Part shown: piece by piece, positions 35,035 to 44,772 of the stretch | Layout of the letters: each line of letters starts with the position of its first letter | Numbering within the stretch: the stretch's first letter is position 1 | Origin: Aequorivita antarctica | GTDB lineage: Bacteria; Bacteroidota; Bacteroidia; Flavobacteriales; Flavobacteriaceae | NCBI RefSeq assembly: GCF_007997155.1 | Contig: NZ_VORT01000002.1 | Location: forward strand, 248,001-312,000 | Length of the DNA: 64,000 nucleotides | Reading direction: 5' to 3' | Notes under the pieces: model-generated | What the model saw: the letters and a program-made list of their open reading frames with translations, nothing else | What the model was told of the DNA's origin: nothing | Database searches by the model: none | Translations under genes and position numbers: made by a program

Positions 35035-37953
35035 ATGAAGAAATTTTTGCTAGCCTGTATTCTTATATCTATATATTTCCCGGCAATTGCTCAGGAAAAC
35101 AATCCCTTGATCCTTAAAAAGGATTTCCAAAACCAAAAGAAATGGGTTGATAGCATCTACGAAAATATGACTTTGGAAGAAAAAATGGGCCAGCTTTTTA
35201 TGGCTGATATTTTCAGTAGCGATCCAAAAGCCAAAACCGATAAAATAAAAGACTTAATCACGAATTATCATCTGGGAGGAATTATCTTTTCAAAAGGAGG
35301 ACCAGTACGCCAAGCGAAACTGAATAATGAATTTCAATCATTAGCCAAAATACCTTTAATGATTGGGATGGACGCAGAATGGGGGTTGGCAATGCGACTT
35401 GACTCTACGTATGCTTTTCCGTGGAATATGACATTGGGTGCCATTACCGACAATAAAATTGTTGAAAAAGTAGGTCGCCGTATTGGTGAACAATCCAAAC
35501 GGTTGGGTGTTCATATAAACTTTGCTCCAGTTGTGGATATTAATACAAATCCAAAAAACCCAATAATCGGTAACCGTTCTTTTGGAGAGGACAGAGACAA
35601 CGTAACCGAAAAGGCACTAGCTTTCATGAAGGGAATGCAAAGTGCAGGAATTATGGGAAGCGCAAAACATTTTCCTGGCCACGGCGATACTGATATGGAC
35701 AGCCATAAAACCCTACCCACCTTGGATTTCTCAAGGGAAAGGTTGGATACTTTGGAATTGTATCCCTATAAAAAACTGATAAACCAAGGCTTGAATAGTG
35801 TGATGGTGGCGCATTTGAATATTCCTGCTTTGGAACCGCAAATGAATTACCCTTCTTCACTTTCTTCAAAAGTGGTTACAGATCTTTTGAAAAAAGAAAT
35901 GGGTTTCAATGGCCTTATTTTTACCGATGCCCTCAATATGAAAGGTGCATCAGACTTTAAGAATCCTGGCGAAATTGAACTGGCAGCTTTCTTGGCCGGA
36001 AATGATGTGCTTTTAATTTCCGAAGATGTTCCGAAGGCTATGGAATTTCTCATTAATTCATACAACGAAGAAATAATTACCGAAAAACGCTTGGCATATT
36101 CAGTAAAGAAAATTCTTTATGCTAAATACAAAGTTGGCTTAAATCATTACAAACCCGTAAGTCTGGCCTATCTGGTTGAAGATTTAAACTCCGTGAACGA
36201 TGATGCGCTTTACGAAGAAGCGATGGACAATGCATTGACCGTAATTAAAAACGACCGCGCCATTCTTCCTATTAAAGATCTTCAAAAGAAAAAAATTGCA
36301 TACCTCAATTTTGGCGATGATTCCGGAGAAGATTTTTTAAACGAGTTAAAAAAATACGGCAATGTAGATTGGGTTAAGGCTATTAGTCTAGACGATTATG
36401 TTCAGAAATTAAAGGAATATAATTATGTAATTATCGGCTTTCACAGAAGCAACGAAACCCCTTGGAAAAAGTTTGAATTTTCTGAAAATGAACTCGTTTG
36501 GCTTTATGAAATTGCAAGGACAAATACTGTAATACTAGATGTTTTTGCGAGACCATATGCTATGCTAGATTTGAAAACCACCGCAAATTTTGAAGGTGTA
36601 ATAATGTCTTATCAAAACAGTAAAATTTCACAACAACTTTCTGCTCAACTAATTTTTGGGGCTCGAGAGGCGAAGGGCAAATTGCCAGTTTCATTAGGAG
36701 AAGATTTTCCATTGAACACTTTTTTGCAAACAAAATCTTTGCGAAGATTACAATATGGAACTCCCGAAAGCGTGGGCGTGAACAGCTATAAACTGAAAAA
36801 AATAGATTCACTCGCAAATTTGGGGATCCGTGAAGGAATGTATCCAGGAGCGCAGATTTTAGTGGCACGAAAAGGAAAGATTATTTATCAGAAAAATTTC
36901 GGCTACCACGAATACGATAAAAAACAGGAAGTTCGCGATTCCACTGTTTACGACCTCGCTTCATTGACAAAAATTTTAGCAAGTCTGCCCATAGTGATGG
37001 AATTAGCAGATAAGAAAGAATTAAGCTTGAATACAAAGCTTTCTGAAATGCTTCCTGAGTATAAAAACTCAAACAAAGCAGATGTTACTTTAAAGCAAAT
37101 GCTTTCGCATTATGCGCGTTTCAAGGCTTGGATTCCTTTTTACAGGCATACTTATAATGAACAAAAAACAGGCGTTTCCTCAAAATATTATTCCGATATT
37201 CCAGGAAAGGATTTTAACGTGCAAGTTGCTGAAAACCTTTATATGCGAAGGGATTATATGGATACTATATACAAAGATATTCGTGAAAGTGATTTAAACC
37301 CAAAACTGGAATATAAGTACAGCGATCTTCCATACTACATTTTGAAGCAATATCTTGAACGGAAATTTGAACAACCAATGGAAATGATTGTCCAAGAAAA
37401 CCTTTACGAATCTTTGGGTGCCAATTACACAATGTACCATCCTTTAGAAAAGTTTTCAAAAGACAATATTCCGCCTACCGAACAAGATGATGTTTTCAGA
37501 AAGCAGAAAGTTCAAGGTTATGTGAACGACCAAGGAGCAGCGATGCTTGGCGGCGTAAGTGGTCATGCGGGATTATTCAGCAATTCTAACGATGTTGCAA
37601 AAATAATGCAAATGTATCTTTGGAAAGGTTTTTATGGCGGTAAGCGTTATTTCAACCCCGACATATTGGATCTTTTCAACACTTGTTATTATTGCGATAA
37701 AAATGTGAGACGTGGAATTGGTTTTGATAAACCCCAATTGGGAACTTCCGGGCCAACTTGCGGCTGTGTTTCAATGACAAGCTTTGGGCACAGCGGATTT
37801 ACAGGAACATTTGCATGGGCAGATCCTGAACAAGAAATAGTGTACGTCTTTTTATCGAACCGCACCTTTCCCGATCCCGAAAATAGAAAGTTGATTAAGA
37901 GTGATTTGCGCAGCAAAATCCAAGAGGCCATATACGAGGCGATTGACTATTAA
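35035..37953 (+). CDS. Glycoside hydrolase family 3 fused to a class C beta-lactamase-like serine hydrolase
   Basis: A 972-residue exported fusion. The signal peptide ends at ...FPAIA-Q. Residues 30-380 are a GH3 domain of the NagZ type, with KHFPGHGDTDMDSH as the acid/base loop and IFTDALNMKG holding the nucleophile aspartate. A linker domain follows (to about 570). The C-terminal 370 residues are a serine hydrolase: SLTK is SxxK, YSD is the second motif, and HSGFTGT is the third. The family pairs probable beta-N-acetylglucosaminidase activity with an esterase or carboxypeptidase-like domain, consistent with peptidoglycan fragment recycling in the periplasm, though the second activity is not proven. 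Confidence 0.9.
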   Translation: MKKFLLACILISIYFPAIAQENNPLILKKDFQNQKKWVDSIYENMTLEEKMGQLFMADIFSSDPKAKTDKIKDLITNYHLGGIIFSKGGPVRQAKLNNEFQSLAKIPLMIGMDAEWGLAMRLDSTYAFPWNMTLGAITDNKIVEKVGRRIGEQSKRLGVHINFAPVVDINTNPKNPIIGNRSFGEDRDNVTEKALAFMKGMQSAGIMGSAKHFPGHGDTDMDSHKTLPTLDFSRERLDTLELYPYKKLINQGLNSVMVAHLNIPALEPQMNYPSSLSSKVVTDLLKKEMGFNGLIFTDALNMKGASDFKNPGEIELAAFLAGNDVLLISEDVPKAMEFLINSYNEEIITEKRLAYSVKKILYAKYKVGLNHYKPVSLAYLVEDLNSVNDDALYEEAMDNALTVIKNDRAILPIKDLQKKKIAYLNFGDDSGEDFLNELKKYGNVDWVKAISLDDYVQKLKEYNYVIIGFHRSNETPWKKFEFSENELVWLYEIARTNTVILDVFARPYAMLDLKTTANFEGVIMSYQNSKISQQLSAQLIFGAREAKGKLPVSLGEDFPLNTFLQTKSLRRLQYGTPESVGVNSYKLKKIDSLANLGIREGMYPGAQILVARKGKIIYQKNFGYHEYDKKQEVRDSTVYDLASLTKILASLPIVMELADKKELSLNTKLSEMLPEYKNSNKADVTLKQMLSHYARFKAWIPFYRHTYNEQKTGVSSKYYSDIPGKDFNVQVAENLYMRRDYMDTIYKDIRESDLNPKLEYKYSDLPYYILKQYLERKFEQPMEMIVQENLYESLGANYTMYHPLEKFSKDNIPPTEQDDVFRKQKVQGYVNDQGAAMLGGVSGHAGLFSNSNDVAKIMQMYLWKGFYGGKRYFNPDILDLFNTCYYCDKNVRRGIGFDKPQLGTSGPTCGCVSMTSFGHSGFTGTFAWADPEQEIVYVFLSNRTFPDPENRKLIKSDLRSKIQEAIYEAIDY

Positions 37954-37971
37954 TTTTTAGAATATTTTAGA

Positions 37972-37999
37972 AAACCTGAAACCTGAACCTTTAAACTTG
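37972..37999. repeat. Heptamer repeats before bshA
   Basis: AAACCTG occurs twice in tandem (37972-37985), with a related AACCT and AAACTTG downstream. Same family as the array at 33699-33733. Confidence 0.6.
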
Positions 38000-38010
38000 A
38001 AAACTATAAA

Positions 38011-39141
38011 ATGAAAATAGCAATAGTATGTTATCCAACCTTTGGTGGAAGTGGAGTAGTAGCCACAGAGTTGGGCTTGGCACTTGCCGAGCACGGTCAC
38101 GAAGTACATTTTATAACCTACAAACAACCTGTTCGGTTGGAATTGCTTTCAAAAAACATTCACTTTCACGAAGTTTCTGTTCCAGAATACCCCCTGTTTC
38201 ACTATCAGCCATACGAGCTGGCGCTTTCCAGCAAGTTGGTAGATATGGTTAAACTCCATAAAATCGAGGTACTTCATGTACATTACGCCATTCCGCATGC
38301 ATATGCTGGTTATATGGCGAAAAAAATGCTGGAAGAAGAAAACATTTATATCCCAATGGTTACAACACTTCACGGAACCGATATTACGTTGGTTGGGAGC
38401 CATCCTTTTTATAAAACAGCAGTTACCTTCAGCATAAATAATAGTGATGTAGTAACTTCCGTTTCAAAGAGCTTGAAAGAAGACACGCTACAACTTTTCG
38501 ATATTAGAAAGGAAATTCATGTAGTTCCAAATTTTATTGATATTCCAAAGAAAGTAAATACTTTTACCGAATGTCAGCGTGATTTGATGGCAGACAAAGA
38601 CGAACGTATCATTTCTCACGTAAGTAATCTTCGGAAAGTGAAACGTGTAAAAGATGTAATTGAAGTCTTTGACCGTATTCAGAAAAAAATTCCTTCAAAG
38701 CTAATTATTGTTGGCGAAGGCCCCGAACGCGAAGCCTGCGAAAATCTGTGTATCAAAAAAGGTATTGAGGAAAAAGTTCTATTTGTGGGCAATAGCAATG
38801 AGGTTGATAAAATTCTTTGTTTTACAGATCTTTTTATCCTTCCTTCTGAAAAGGAGAGCTTCGGACTTGCTGCCTTAGAAGCTATGGCTTGTGGAGTTCC
38901 TGTAATTTCAAGTAATACTGGAGGTTTGCCAGAAGTGAATATTGAAGGAATAAGTGGTTTTTTAAGTGATGTAGGCAATGTGGACGAAATGGCTGAAAAC
39001 GCTATGAAGATTTTAGCATCTGATGAAGTTTTGAACCAATTCAAGAAACAGGCAATAGAGGCTGCAATGATTTACGATACAAAAAAAATTGTGCCTTTGT
39101 ATGAAAAGCTATATGAAGAAGCTATATCGAAAGTACATTAA
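38011..39141 (+). CDS. bshA: N-acetyl-alpha-D-glucosaminyl L-malate synthase BshA (bacillithiol pathway)
   Basis: A 376-residue GT4 glycosyltransferase. The opening MKIAIVCYPTFGGSGVVATELG is specific to BshA, which makes GlcNAc-malate from UDP-GlcNAc and L-malate, the first step of bacillithiol synthesis. Further motifs are LHVHYAIPHAYAGYMAKKM, THHG-type TLHGTDITLVGSHPFY, the nucleotide site SNLRKVKRVKDVIEVF and PSEKESFGLAALEAMACGVPVISSNTGGLPE. Bacillithiol is the low-molecular-weight thiol of many Bacteroidota. BshB and BshC are not in this window. The next gene overlaps its end. Confidence 0.95.
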   Translation: MKIAIVCYPTFGGSGVVATELGLALAEHGHEVHFITYKQPVRLELLSKNIHFHEVSVPEYPLFHYQPYELALSSKLVDMVKLHKIEVLHVHYAIPHAYAGYMAKKMLEEENIYIPMVTTLHGTDITLVGSHPFYKTAVTFSINNSDVVTSVSKSLKEDTLQLFDIRKEIHVVPNFIDIPKKVNTFTECQRDLMADKDERIISHVSNLRKVKRVKDVIEVFDRIQKKIPSKLIIVGEGPEREACENLCIKKGIEEKVLFVGNSNEVDKILCFTDLFILPSEKESFGLAALEAMACGVPVISSNTGGLPEVNIEGISGFLSDVGNVDEMAENAMKILASDEVLNQFKKQAIEAAMIYDTKKIVPLYEKLYEEAISKVH

Positions 39142-39604
39142 AAGTATTGTAATTTTAATTCCTTTGTTATTATTAACGGCTTGCAAAACGGCTGTTCCAG
39201 AAACTAATGTGTCTGGCAAAAACATTCCGTTTCAGGTACTTATCTCAAACTCACACAGCAATTTTACTACTCAAAGAAATCTAATTATTGAAACGCCTGA
39301 GGTATTTCAGGAAATCTTCGCTACTATTAATTCTACTCGTAAGCCGGGGATTCCTCTTCCAGAAGTAGATTTTGAAAAGGAAAACGTAGCTTTCATAAAT
39401 AGTGGCGAAACATCCACAGGAGGCCATTCCGTTGCGGTAATAGAAATTATTGAAAAGGAAAACAAGGTTGTAATTCATTTCGAAGGAAAAGGTCCAAAAG
39501 CAGGAGAAAATGCCACCATGGTTATTTCTACGCCTTTTACTATGGTTAAATTCAAGAAACTACCAAAACCCATGATTTTTGAATGGATGCTGAGTAGTAA
39601 TTGA
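39113..39604 (+). CDS. PrcB-family lipoprotein
   Basis: About 163 residues from the start chosen here, where MKKLYRKYIKSIVILIPLLLLTAC gives a lipobox (LLTAC) with the acylated cysteine at residue 24. Longer starts at 39089 and 39101 also exist. The mature domain matches the protease complex subunit PrcB family (EVFQEIFATINSTRKPGIPLP, VAFINSGETSTGGHSVAV, VVIHFEGKGPKAG). PrcB is a periplasmic accessory factor of the Treponema dentilisin complex. Overlap with bshA by 29 bases suggests co-transcription. The role here is unknown. Confidence 0.8.
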   Translation: MKKLYRKYIKSIVILIPLLLLTACKTAVPETNVSGKNIPFQVLISNSHSNFTTQRNLIIETPEVFQEIFATINSTRKPGIPLPEVDFEKENVAFINSGETSTGGHSVAVIEIIEKENKVVIHFEGKGPKAGENATMVISTPFTMVKFKKLPKPMIFEWMLSSN

Positions 39605-39610
39605 CAATCT

Positions 39611-41065
39611 TTAATAATTTCTATTAATAAACTCCATCGCATTAACGTGCATCACGCGCTCCACGATTGTTTCTGCATTGATTCTGTTTAAATCATTGAG
39701 ATTTATAAGATTTTTTGAAAGATAATCTTCAGCGTGGTCCAGCATTTCTTCGGCAAGATCTTTCATGTTTTCGGCGGTCCACAAACCGTTGATTGGATTC
39801 ACAATTCCGTCAAAATCACTACCAATACTCTGTATTCCCCAACAAAATAGTTTTTCTTTGTCCAGTACTTCGGCAATATGTTGTACTTGCCTCCAAACCA
39901 ACAGCGCTTTCTTCTGAAGTTGTTTTCGTTTATTTGGAAAAATCATTTTACTATCAGAGATTGCTTTGCTACTACCAATACGCCTTTCGTCCAATTGTAT
40001 ACCAAAAATTCCATCACTTTTAGCAATTCGTATCAATTCGTTATCATAAAAATTGATGTCAATATCGCAGAACCATTCTCTGTGTTCGGGAATGCCAACT
40101 TGATCCCATTGCACGATGGAATGTTTGCCGTTGCAAGCTGCATGACTGGCGATAATTGGAATTTTTTCTGATGTATATTTTGTATCGAGTAGGTTATAAT
40201 ATGCTTTCCTAGAAGTCGTACTCAAGTGTTTTATATCAATTGGGATCCTTTTTCCTTCAGTGTTATCAAGTAAGAGATCGATTGCTTCAAAACCCAAATC
40301 GGTAATGCCAGAATTTAAGCCTCGATCTTGGTTTTCTTTTAACTTTCCAATCGTTATGCTGCGAGCGTGTCCGCAAAGCTCATTGTAAAAATGATGCGCC
40401 AACGTAATAAATAATGGTCGGTGTTCCCAGTCTTTAATGGCTTTTATGTTACCTAAAACTTCACTGCGGCTCGCCATGTCTTTATTCATCTCTATGCCTG
40501 TATTGAAACTATGCCCGCCTTCAATGGTGATTAGGATATTAATGATTTTCTTGAGCTCGGTTTCTTTGGCAAAATTATTTTCAATATCCTGAAAACTTCG
40601 CACCAATCTGTAAGTATATATTTTCCCGTCTATGTTTTCAACCTGATTGTGGAGCTTTTGGTAATACTGATATTCATCCATCAGGTCCACGAAATAATCA
40701 TTACTGTTGCGTATATAATCCATCCGTGATTGGCTAATGTTTGCCGTAAAGTTTACCAAAAAATCGGTTACTCTTTTTACCCTGATTATTTCCTTCCCAA
40801 AAAAGTGTTTTTCAAAAGGATAAAGTGAAACAACAACAACTTTAGATTTTGCTTTTGCCAGAGCAGTAAGATCAGTTTGTGTAAATTTTGTAAGCGTTAT
40901 CAATCGGTTTACAAACTTTTCAAGAAAATTAGGAGGGTTGTAATGCCATATGGAGTTTTTCCTATTGGGATCCAGCGCATTTTGTTTTGTAGGTTGATCT
41001 TTAAAACTTTTGCTATAGGGTTTTAAAGAGGGGTGGCAGTGAATATCTACACAATGCTTTTCCAT
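39611..41065 (-). CDS. M19-like dipeptidase family protein
   Basis: A 484-residue protein resembling membrane dipeptidase (M19). The metal-binding DIHCH is at the very N terminus, EGGHSFNTG (glutamate-bridging ligand candidate) near residue 178, and IIASHAACN (His ligand) and GSDFDGIVNPING near the C-terminal part. M19 enzymes hydrolyse Xaa-Xaa dipeptides with a binuclear zinc site; the protein lacks a signal peptide, so it is likely cytoplasmic. It is longer than typical M19 enzymes, with an extra 100 residues between the first two metal motifs (charged, helical). It is convergent with the PrcB-like gene. Confidence 0.75.
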   Translation of the reverse strand: MEKHCVDIHCHPSLKPYSKSFKDQPTKQNALDPNRKNSIWHYNPPNFLEKFVNRLITLTKFTQTDLTALAKAKSKVVVVSLYPFEKHFFGKEIIRVKRVTDFLVNFTANISQSRMDYIRNSNDYFVDLMDEYQYYQKLHNQVENIDGKIYTYRLVRSFQDIENNFAKETELKKIINILITIEGGHSFNTGIEMNKDMASRSEVLGNIKAIKDWEHRPLFITLAHHFYNELCGHARSITIGKLKENQDRGLNSGITDLGFEAIDLLLDNTEGKRIPIDIKHLSTTSRKAYYNLLDTKYTSEKIPIIASHAACNGKHSIVQWDQVGIPEHREWFCDIDINFYDNELIRIAKSDGIFGIQLDERRIGSSKAISDSKMIFPNKRKQLQKKALLVWRQVQHIAEVLDKEKLFCWGIQSIGSDFDGIVNPINGLWTAENMKDLAEEMLDHAEDYLSKNLINLNDLNRINAETIVERVMHVNAMEFINRNY

Positions 41066-41148
41066 AAATGCACTTCTAAGAGAATTTGATTAAAATTGCG
41101 ATAAAATATGGAAACTTGAAACAGGGTTTTTCCTGTTTTTTAAAAAGG

Positions 41149-41176
41149 GAAATGCCCCTTTTAGGTGGGGCATTTC
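41149..41176 (-). terminator. Terminator after the small beta-barrel gene
   Basis: A perfect 10-bp repeat, GAAATGCCCC / GGGGCATTTC, with an 8-base loop. The minus strand continues with CCCTTTTTAAAA, a T-run. It lies 28 bases after the stop of the beta-barrel gene. Confidence 0.8.
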
Positions 41177-41203
41177 TTTCAAAAATAATATGAATATGAT
41201 TTT

Positions 41204-41704
41204 CTAAAACTGATAACGCGCGCTTAAACCTACGTCAAAACTAACGTCGTCTCTATATCCTAGATTTGCTTGTGGTCGGAAATCAAAAGAAATAAGCAGC
41301 GGAAAATCAAAGCTGTATTCTATCCCAACATCCCCAGTTAAAAAGGCAAATGCCTCAGAATCGTCATATCTGTCGTCATAAGGATAATCCTTATGCTTAT
41401 TATCATAATTCACAACCCCCGCGCCCAAACCAGGCCCGGCGTACCAATTAAATCCACCGTCTATGTTCCAGACCCATTGGTAGATGGCAGTAAATTTTGC
41501 GGCATCCCAATAACGTTTGCTGTGAAAGGCCAACCCAAGTTCCAACCGGTTTGAATCGCCCAATGCACGTTGATAGTTTACTTCTGGGCCAAAACCGTCA
41601 CTTTCGCTTAGACGAATCCCAATAGCATTTTTTGATATTTCTTGGGCGTTGGTTTGTATTCCTAACGCAATAAAAGTCAAAAGCAATAAAATTGATTTTT
41701 TCAT
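41204..41704 (-). CDS. Small outer membrane beta-barrel protein
   Basis: A 166-residue protein starting at MKKSILLLLTFIALGIQTNA, with a signal peptide ending before QEI. The mature part has alternating strands and ends in DVGLSARYQF, a terminal aromatic as in BAM substrates. It belongs to the general outer membrane beta-barrel family of Bacteroidota; no ligand is known. A longer frame to 41758 is rejected because it begins without a start-compatible signal and a promoter lies at 41731-41758, directly upstream of the chosen start. Confidence 0.85.
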   Translation of the reverse strand: MKKSILLLLTFIALGIQTNAQEISKNAIGIRLSESDGFGPEVNYQRALGDSNRLELGLAFHSKRYWDAAKFTAIYQWVWNIDGGFNWYAGPGLGAGVVNYDNKHKDYPYDDRYDDSEAFAFLTGDVGIEYSFDFPLLISFDFRPQANLGYRDDVSFDVGLSARYQF

Positions 41705-41730
41705 AATTTTTCTTTTAGTTATAAGAAGTG

Positions 41731-41758
41731 TAAATGTAGGTGTATTATAAAGTGGCAA
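41731..41758 (-). promoter_or_regulatory. Promoter of the small beta-barrel gene
   Basis: On the minus strand, TTG (41758-41756) is followed after 17 bases by TACATTTA (41738-41731), close to the Bacteroidota -33/-7 pattern with the last G replaced by A. It is 27 bases upstream of the ATG at 41704. Confidence 0.55.
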
Positions 41759-41836
41759 TAGTTAAGGCAAAGCCAATCTGCAGTAGAAAATTTACAAAAT
41801 TTTGTTAAGGAATTTTCTACATTTACAGTACATAAC

Positions 41837-44770
41837 ATGAAAACACAATTCCAAGACTTTCAAAGAATATTCAACGGCGAATTTTTTACAGATTCCCTTC
41901 ATACTCTATTGTATGCTACAGACGCTTCGGTATATCGAAAAGTCCCAAAGGCTGTGGCATACCCAAAAAATGAAAGAGGTATAAAACAGCTCGTTTCCTT
42001 TGCCGAAACAAATGGAATATCACTTATTCCACGAACGGCGGGCACTTCTCTTGCGGGTCAATGTGTTGGCGATGGAATTGTGGTTGATGTTTCAAAACAT
42101 TTCACCAAAATAATTTCTTTAGATACTGAAAAAAGGACAGTTACCCTTCAACCTGGAGTTATTAGGGATGAATTGAATTCATATCTTAAACCTTTCGGAC
42201 TTTTCTTTGGGCCAAATACCTCAACAAGCAACCGTTGTATGATCGGTGGAATGGTGGGCAACAACAGTAGTGGTACGACTTCCATTCAATATGGAGTAAC
42301 GCGCGACAAAGTTCTAAAACTGAAAACAATCCTTTCAAATGGCGAAGAAGTTATTTTCGAAACGCTTTCAAAAAAAGAATATTTATATAAAACAGAATTG
42401 AATTCTTTGGAAGGAAAAATATACCAGACCCTTTATAATGAATTAATTCCTGAAGAGACACAGCAAGAAATTTGGAAAGAGTTTCCAAAACCTGAGATAC
42501 ACCGAAGAAACACAGGTTATGCAGTTGACAGTCTGCTTAACACCTCAGTTTTTGGGGATTTTAAGGAAGAAATCAACCTTTGCAATCTGCTTTGCGGAAG
42601 TGAAGGAACACTAGCTTTTACAACTGAGATAACGCTTCAATTAGACCCTTTACCGCCACAATTTACGGCAATGGTCGCTACACACTACGAAACCTTGGAA
42701 GCTTGCTTGAATGATGTGGTTGTTGTAATGCAGCACAACCTACACACTTGCGAAATGATGGACAACGTGATCTTGGACTGTACCAAAAAGAACAAAACCT
42801 ACGAGCCATACCGTTTTTTTGTGAAAGGAAATCCGAAAGCCGTTCTATTGTTGGAACTGAAGAGTAATTCGGAAGAAGATTTGGAAAAACAAACAGAATC
42901 TTTATTGGAATCATTAAAGGTTTCAAATTATTCCTATGACAATCCAGTTTTAAAAGGTGAAGAGATTGAAATGGCGCTTGAACTCCGAAAAGCGGGTTTG
43001 GGACTTTTGGGAAATATGGTTGGCGATCGGAAAGCCGTTGCATGCATTGAAGATACGGCGGTAGCTTTGGAAGATTTGCCAGCCTATATCAGCGAATTTT
43101 CTGCCTTGATGAAAAAATATGACCAACAAGCGGTTTACTACGCACACGCTGGAGCTGGAGAGCTGCATTTGCGGCCCATACTCAATTTGAAAGAGAAAAA
43201 AGGTGTGGGATATTTCAGAAAAATCACAACTGATGTGGCGTTGCTTTGCAAAAAATACAAAGGCTCCTTTTCTGGTGAACACGGCGATGGCATTGTGCGA
43301 GCAGAGTTTATTTCGTTGATGATTGGCGATAATAATTACGAGCTTTTAAAGCGTATTAAAGCCGTTTTCGACCCACATAATATCTTCAATCCTGGAAAAA
43401 TTGTCGATGCTTTTAAAATGGATGAATCGCTTCGTTATGAAGTTGGTAGAGTAGAACCAATTATTGAAACATTGATGGATTTTAGTGATTCTGAAGGGAT
43501 CCTTCGTTTAGCTGAAAAATGCAATGGGAGTGGTGATTGCAGAAAAACTTCAGAAGCAGCTGGAGCAATGTGTCCCAGCTATCACGCCACCAAAAATGAA
43601 AAAGATACAACTCGGGCTCGGGCCAACGCCTTGCGAGAGGTTTTAACAAATAATGAGGCCGTCAATAAATTCAATTCCAAGGTGTTAAAAGAAGTTTTTG
43701 ATCTTTGCCTCAGCTGCAAAGCCTGCGCTAGCGAATGCCCCAGCAATGTGGATATTAGCACGGCTAAGGCTGAATTTTTATACCAATACAATAAAGCGAA
43801 CGGCATTTCATTTTCCAATAAAATATTCGGAAAAAGTACGAAACTGAACAAAATGGCCTCCAAATTTCCGAAACTTTCAAATTGGTATTTTGCGAATGGA
43901 TTCACTTCAAAAATTATAAAAAATATTGGAGGAATTCATCAAAATCGTTCGTTGCCAAAAATTTCGATTAAAAGTTTCAGTAAAGAAATACAAGGTATTA
44001 AATATCAAAATATTACTTCAGGTAATATTTATAAAGAAATTCAAAAAAATGTATTGCTCTTTGTTGATGAATTCAGCAATTATCTGGATGCTGAAATTGC
44101 ACTGGATTCATTTCTACTATTATCAGGTTTGGGTTATAAAGTGACCGTAATTGATACTTTGGATAGTGGCCGAGCACTTATTTCAAAAGGTTTATTGGAT
44201 GAGGCGAAGAAGGAAGCAAACAAAAACCTTGCGTTTTTAAAAGAAAAAGTATCTAAAGAAACTCCTTTGGTTGGTATAGAACCTTCCGCTATCCTTTCAT
44301 TTAGAGACGAATATCTTAGATTGGCAGATGATAGAACTTCTGCAGAGAACATTTCAAAACATACTTTTTTGATAGAAGAATTTTTAGCAAACGAAATTGA
44401 AAAAGGGAACATTTCGGCAGCGCAGTTCACTTCGGAAGAAAAAGAAATTAAAATCCATTCGCATTGTCACCAAAAATCGCTCAGCAATCAGAAAGTTACT
44501 TTTGATATTTTAAACCTTCCCGAAAATTACAAACCAACCATCATTACTTCAGGTTGTTGCGGAATGGCTGGAAGTTTTGGTTATGAAAAGGAGCACTACG
44601 ATGTGAGTATGAAAATAGGGGAGTTGAAGCTATTTCCATCGGTGAGAAAAACTACTGGAGCAACATTAATTGCAGCAAATGGAACAAGTTGTAGACATCA
44701 GATTCTTGATGGAACTGGAAGGAAAGCCTTGCATCCAGTAACTATTTTGAAAAATGCTTTAAAGTACTAA
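41837..44770 (+). CDS. FAD-binding and Fe-S cluster-containing dehydrogenase (D-lactate/2-hydroxyacid type)
   Basis: A 977-residue fusion oxidoreductase. Residues 1-500 form an FAD-linked oxidase of the GlcD/D-lactate dehydrogenase type (PRTAGTSLAGQCVGDGIVVD, GGMVGNNSSGTTSIQYG, GEHGDGIVRAEF, FDPHNIFNPGKIVD). A 4Fe-4S module follows (CNGSGDCRK, CLSCKACASECP), and the C-terminal 350 residues form a CCG-domain region (SHCHQKSLSNQ, GCCGMAGSFGYE, NGTSCRHQI). This is the YdiJ-like architecture that oxidises 2-hydroxyacids and passes electrons to a quinone or other acceptor. The exact substrate cannot be read. It stands alone, convergent with the LpxH-like gene two bases beyond its end. Confidence 0.9.
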   Translation: MKTQFQDFQRIFNGEFFTDSLHTLLYATDASVYRKVPKAVAYPKNERGIKQLVSFAETNGISLIPRTAGTSLAGQCVGDGIVVDVSKHFTKIISLDTEKRTVTLQPGVIRDELNSYLKPFGLFFGPNTSTSNRCMIGGMVGNNSSGTTSIQYGVTRDKVLKLKTILSNGEEVIFETLSKKEYLYKTELNSLEGKIYQTLYNELIPEETQQEIWKEFPKPEIHRRNTGYAVDSLLNTSVFGDFKEEINLCNLLCGSEGTLAFTTEITLQLDPLPPQFTAMVATHYETLEACLNDVVVVMQHNLHTCEMMDNVILDCTKKNKTYEPYRFFVKGNPKAVLLLELKSNSEEDLEKQTESLLESLKVSNYSYDNPVLKGEEIEMALELRKAGLGLLGNMVGDRKAVACIEDTAVALEDLPAYISEFSALMKKYDQQAVYYAHAGAGELHLRPILNLKEKKGVGYFRKITTDVALLCKKYKGSFSGEHGDGIVRAEFISLMIGDNNYELLKRIKAVFDPHNIFNPGKIVDAFKMDESLRYEVGRVEPIIETLMDFSDSEGILRLAEKCNGSGDCRKTSEAAGAMCPSYHATKNEKDTTRARANALREVLTNNEAVNKFNSKVLKEVFDLCLSCKACASECPSNVDISTAKAEFLYQYNKANGISFSNKIFGKSTKLNKMASKFPKLSNWYFANGFTSKIIKNIGGIHQNRSLPKISIKSFSKEIQGIKYQNITSGNIYKEIQKNVLLFVDEFSNYLDAEIALDSFLLLSGLGYKVTVIDTLDSGRALISKGLLDEAKKEANKNLAFLKEKVSKETPLVGIEPSAILSFRDEYLRLADDRTSAENISKHTFLIEEFLANEIEKGNISAAQFTSEEKEIKIHSHCHQKSLSNQKVTFDILNLPENYKPTIITSGCCGMAGSFGYEKEHYDVSMKIGELKLFPSVRKTTGATLIAANGTSCRHQILDGTGRKALHPVTILKNALKY

Positions 44771-44772
44771 CG

